Assembly: GCA_037178675.1 (NCBI GenBank)
Contig: JAYMGJ010000294.1
Coordinates: 1-64,000, forward strand
Source: Scleroderma bovista
Lineage: Eukaryota > Basidiomycota > Agaricomycetes > Boletales > Sclerodermataceae
Direction: 5' to 3'
Length of the DNA: 64,000 nt
Position numbers and translations under genes: made by a program. Shown one piece after another: positions 63,402 through 64,000 of this stretch. Under the pieces are notes generated by a model, which did no database searches, was not told the origin of the DNA, and worked only from the letters and a program-made list of their open reading frames with translations. Each line of letters starts with the position of its first letter. Position 1 is the stretch's first letter.

Positions 63402-64000
63402 AAAAATTCCAAGTTGCCGGCGGGACTTTCTGGTTCCTTAGATGCCAAAGGAGGAGAAAGAATATATTTATTTGCCTGGGAATTAAGCACACTTGATTTT
63501 ACTTCTGGCGCCGAGCCCTTTGCAGGGACCCCCTTAGAAGGTACAGAACAGTCTGAGTCACAGTCCATACTATCAACGGACAAAACAGAGAAACAGGAAG
63601 GAGAAACCGAGACAGAAGAAACTACAGAAGACACTTTTTTGTAGGTTTTCACTATTTTGGTATGTAACAACGCAATGCAGCATTTAAATATTTCCTGTAC
63701 AACAGGAGTAGTAGCATGAGATAGTCTATAGTCCAGAATACGTACTGCCATGTCCAAAGGAGACTCAAGAGTGAGGATGCCCAATGTGTCCTCACTCTCT
63801 AGTCTTTTAAATCTCTGAAAAACGCCTGCATTTCTGCAAACATCATTCCTCTTACTGCATTTAGCCAGTCATCCTCTGGCTGGGCTTGCATTGCCTGTGC
63901 TTGTGGTTGCCCACGATGAGGGCAGCGTGGCCTCGTGCACTCACGTGCAATGTGGCCAAATAACTGGTAATTGTAACATTGGGGCCCTTTACCCCTCTGC
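63398..64000 (-). pseudogene. Chromovirus G3 Gag, C-terminal part
   Basis: Near the window end the minus strand reads CYNYQLFGHIAREC, a CCHC zinc knuckle with its second Cys changed to Tyr, then RCPHRGQ and a helix (AEMQAFFRDLKD). After a stop near 63785-63800 a Ser/Val-rich frame continues to 63398 and leads into protease. The rest of Gag lies beyond position 64000. Confidence 0.65.

Larger units (their letters stand above)
59587..64000 (-). mobile_element. Ty3/gypsy chromovirus G3, internally deleted, continues beyond window
   Basis: On the minus strand it has gag with a zinc knuckle, protease, RNase H, integrase with chromodomain, polypurine tract and 3' LTR. The reverse transcriptase core is missing between protease and RNase H. 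A family D solo LTR (61119-62423) is inserted in the integrase. The 5' LTR lies outside the window. The expected target duplication is TGTCT (59582-59586). Confidence 0.92.

Overview
The window is a transposon graveyard from a fungal nuclear genome, most likely a mushroom-forming basidiomycete (Agaricomycetes). The evidence is the mix of families: copia elements of the fungal TNT1-like type, Ty3/gypsy chromoviruses with chromodomains, a Helitron with fungal-type Rep and PIF1 helicase, a fungal hAT, Plavaka-like transposon segments, and 50-60 bp introns with GTAAGT/GTGAGT donors. I see no CRISPR array, rRNA, confident tRNA or intact housekeeping gene.

Layout. 1-5509: copia copy 1 (its 5' LTR lies outside the window). 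5515-18504: one Helitron Rep-helicase gene broken into blocks by a solo LTR (6149-7401), a complete copia copy 2 (8253-14152) and two more solo LTRs (15368-15739, 15818-16439). Each insertion has a perfect 5-bp target duplication. The helicase frame continues into a cysteine-peptidase-like domain. 18505-22300: a small alanine-rich spliced gene with a duplicated exon-intron unit, a 1.5-kb minisatellite, and unknown exons. 22327-23665: the 3' end of a chromovirus (family G2). 23666-29268: chromovirus G1 (minus strand), with its gag split by a 716-bp CACTA-like foldback element. 30520-31690: a triplet-repeat block whose strand composition flips. 31882-34165: Plavaka-like remnant carrying an LTR fragment. 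35133-35853: second foldback element. 37059-38796: multi-exon unknown gene with a zinc-ribbon-like end. 38929-46834: complete G2 chromovirus with matching LTRs and target duplication, gag-pol on the minus strand, and a spliced antisense gene with Zn2Cys6 spacing on the plus strand. 46835-53160: decayed DNA containing adjacent fragments of a cyclin gene and a casein kinase 1 gene. 53164 to about 56830: hAT transposon. 57371-57690: 124-bp tandem repeats. 57973-59480: unknown spliced gene. 59587-64000: chromovirus G3 (minus strand), lacking its reverse transcriptase core and cut by a 1.3-kb solo LTR.

How it works together. No element looks autonomous now, except that copia copy 1 keeps long open frames and all catalytic residues, with only two in-frame TGA codons. 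Coding decay is dominated by TGA stops that replace CGA, the mark of CpG deamination (methylation or a RIP-like process). The most interesting items are the antisense Zn2Cys6 gene in the G2 chromovirus, the copia primer-binding site matching the anticodon arm of initiator tRNA-Met, the helicase-peptidase reading frame of the Helitron, and the paired cyclin and casein kinase fragments.
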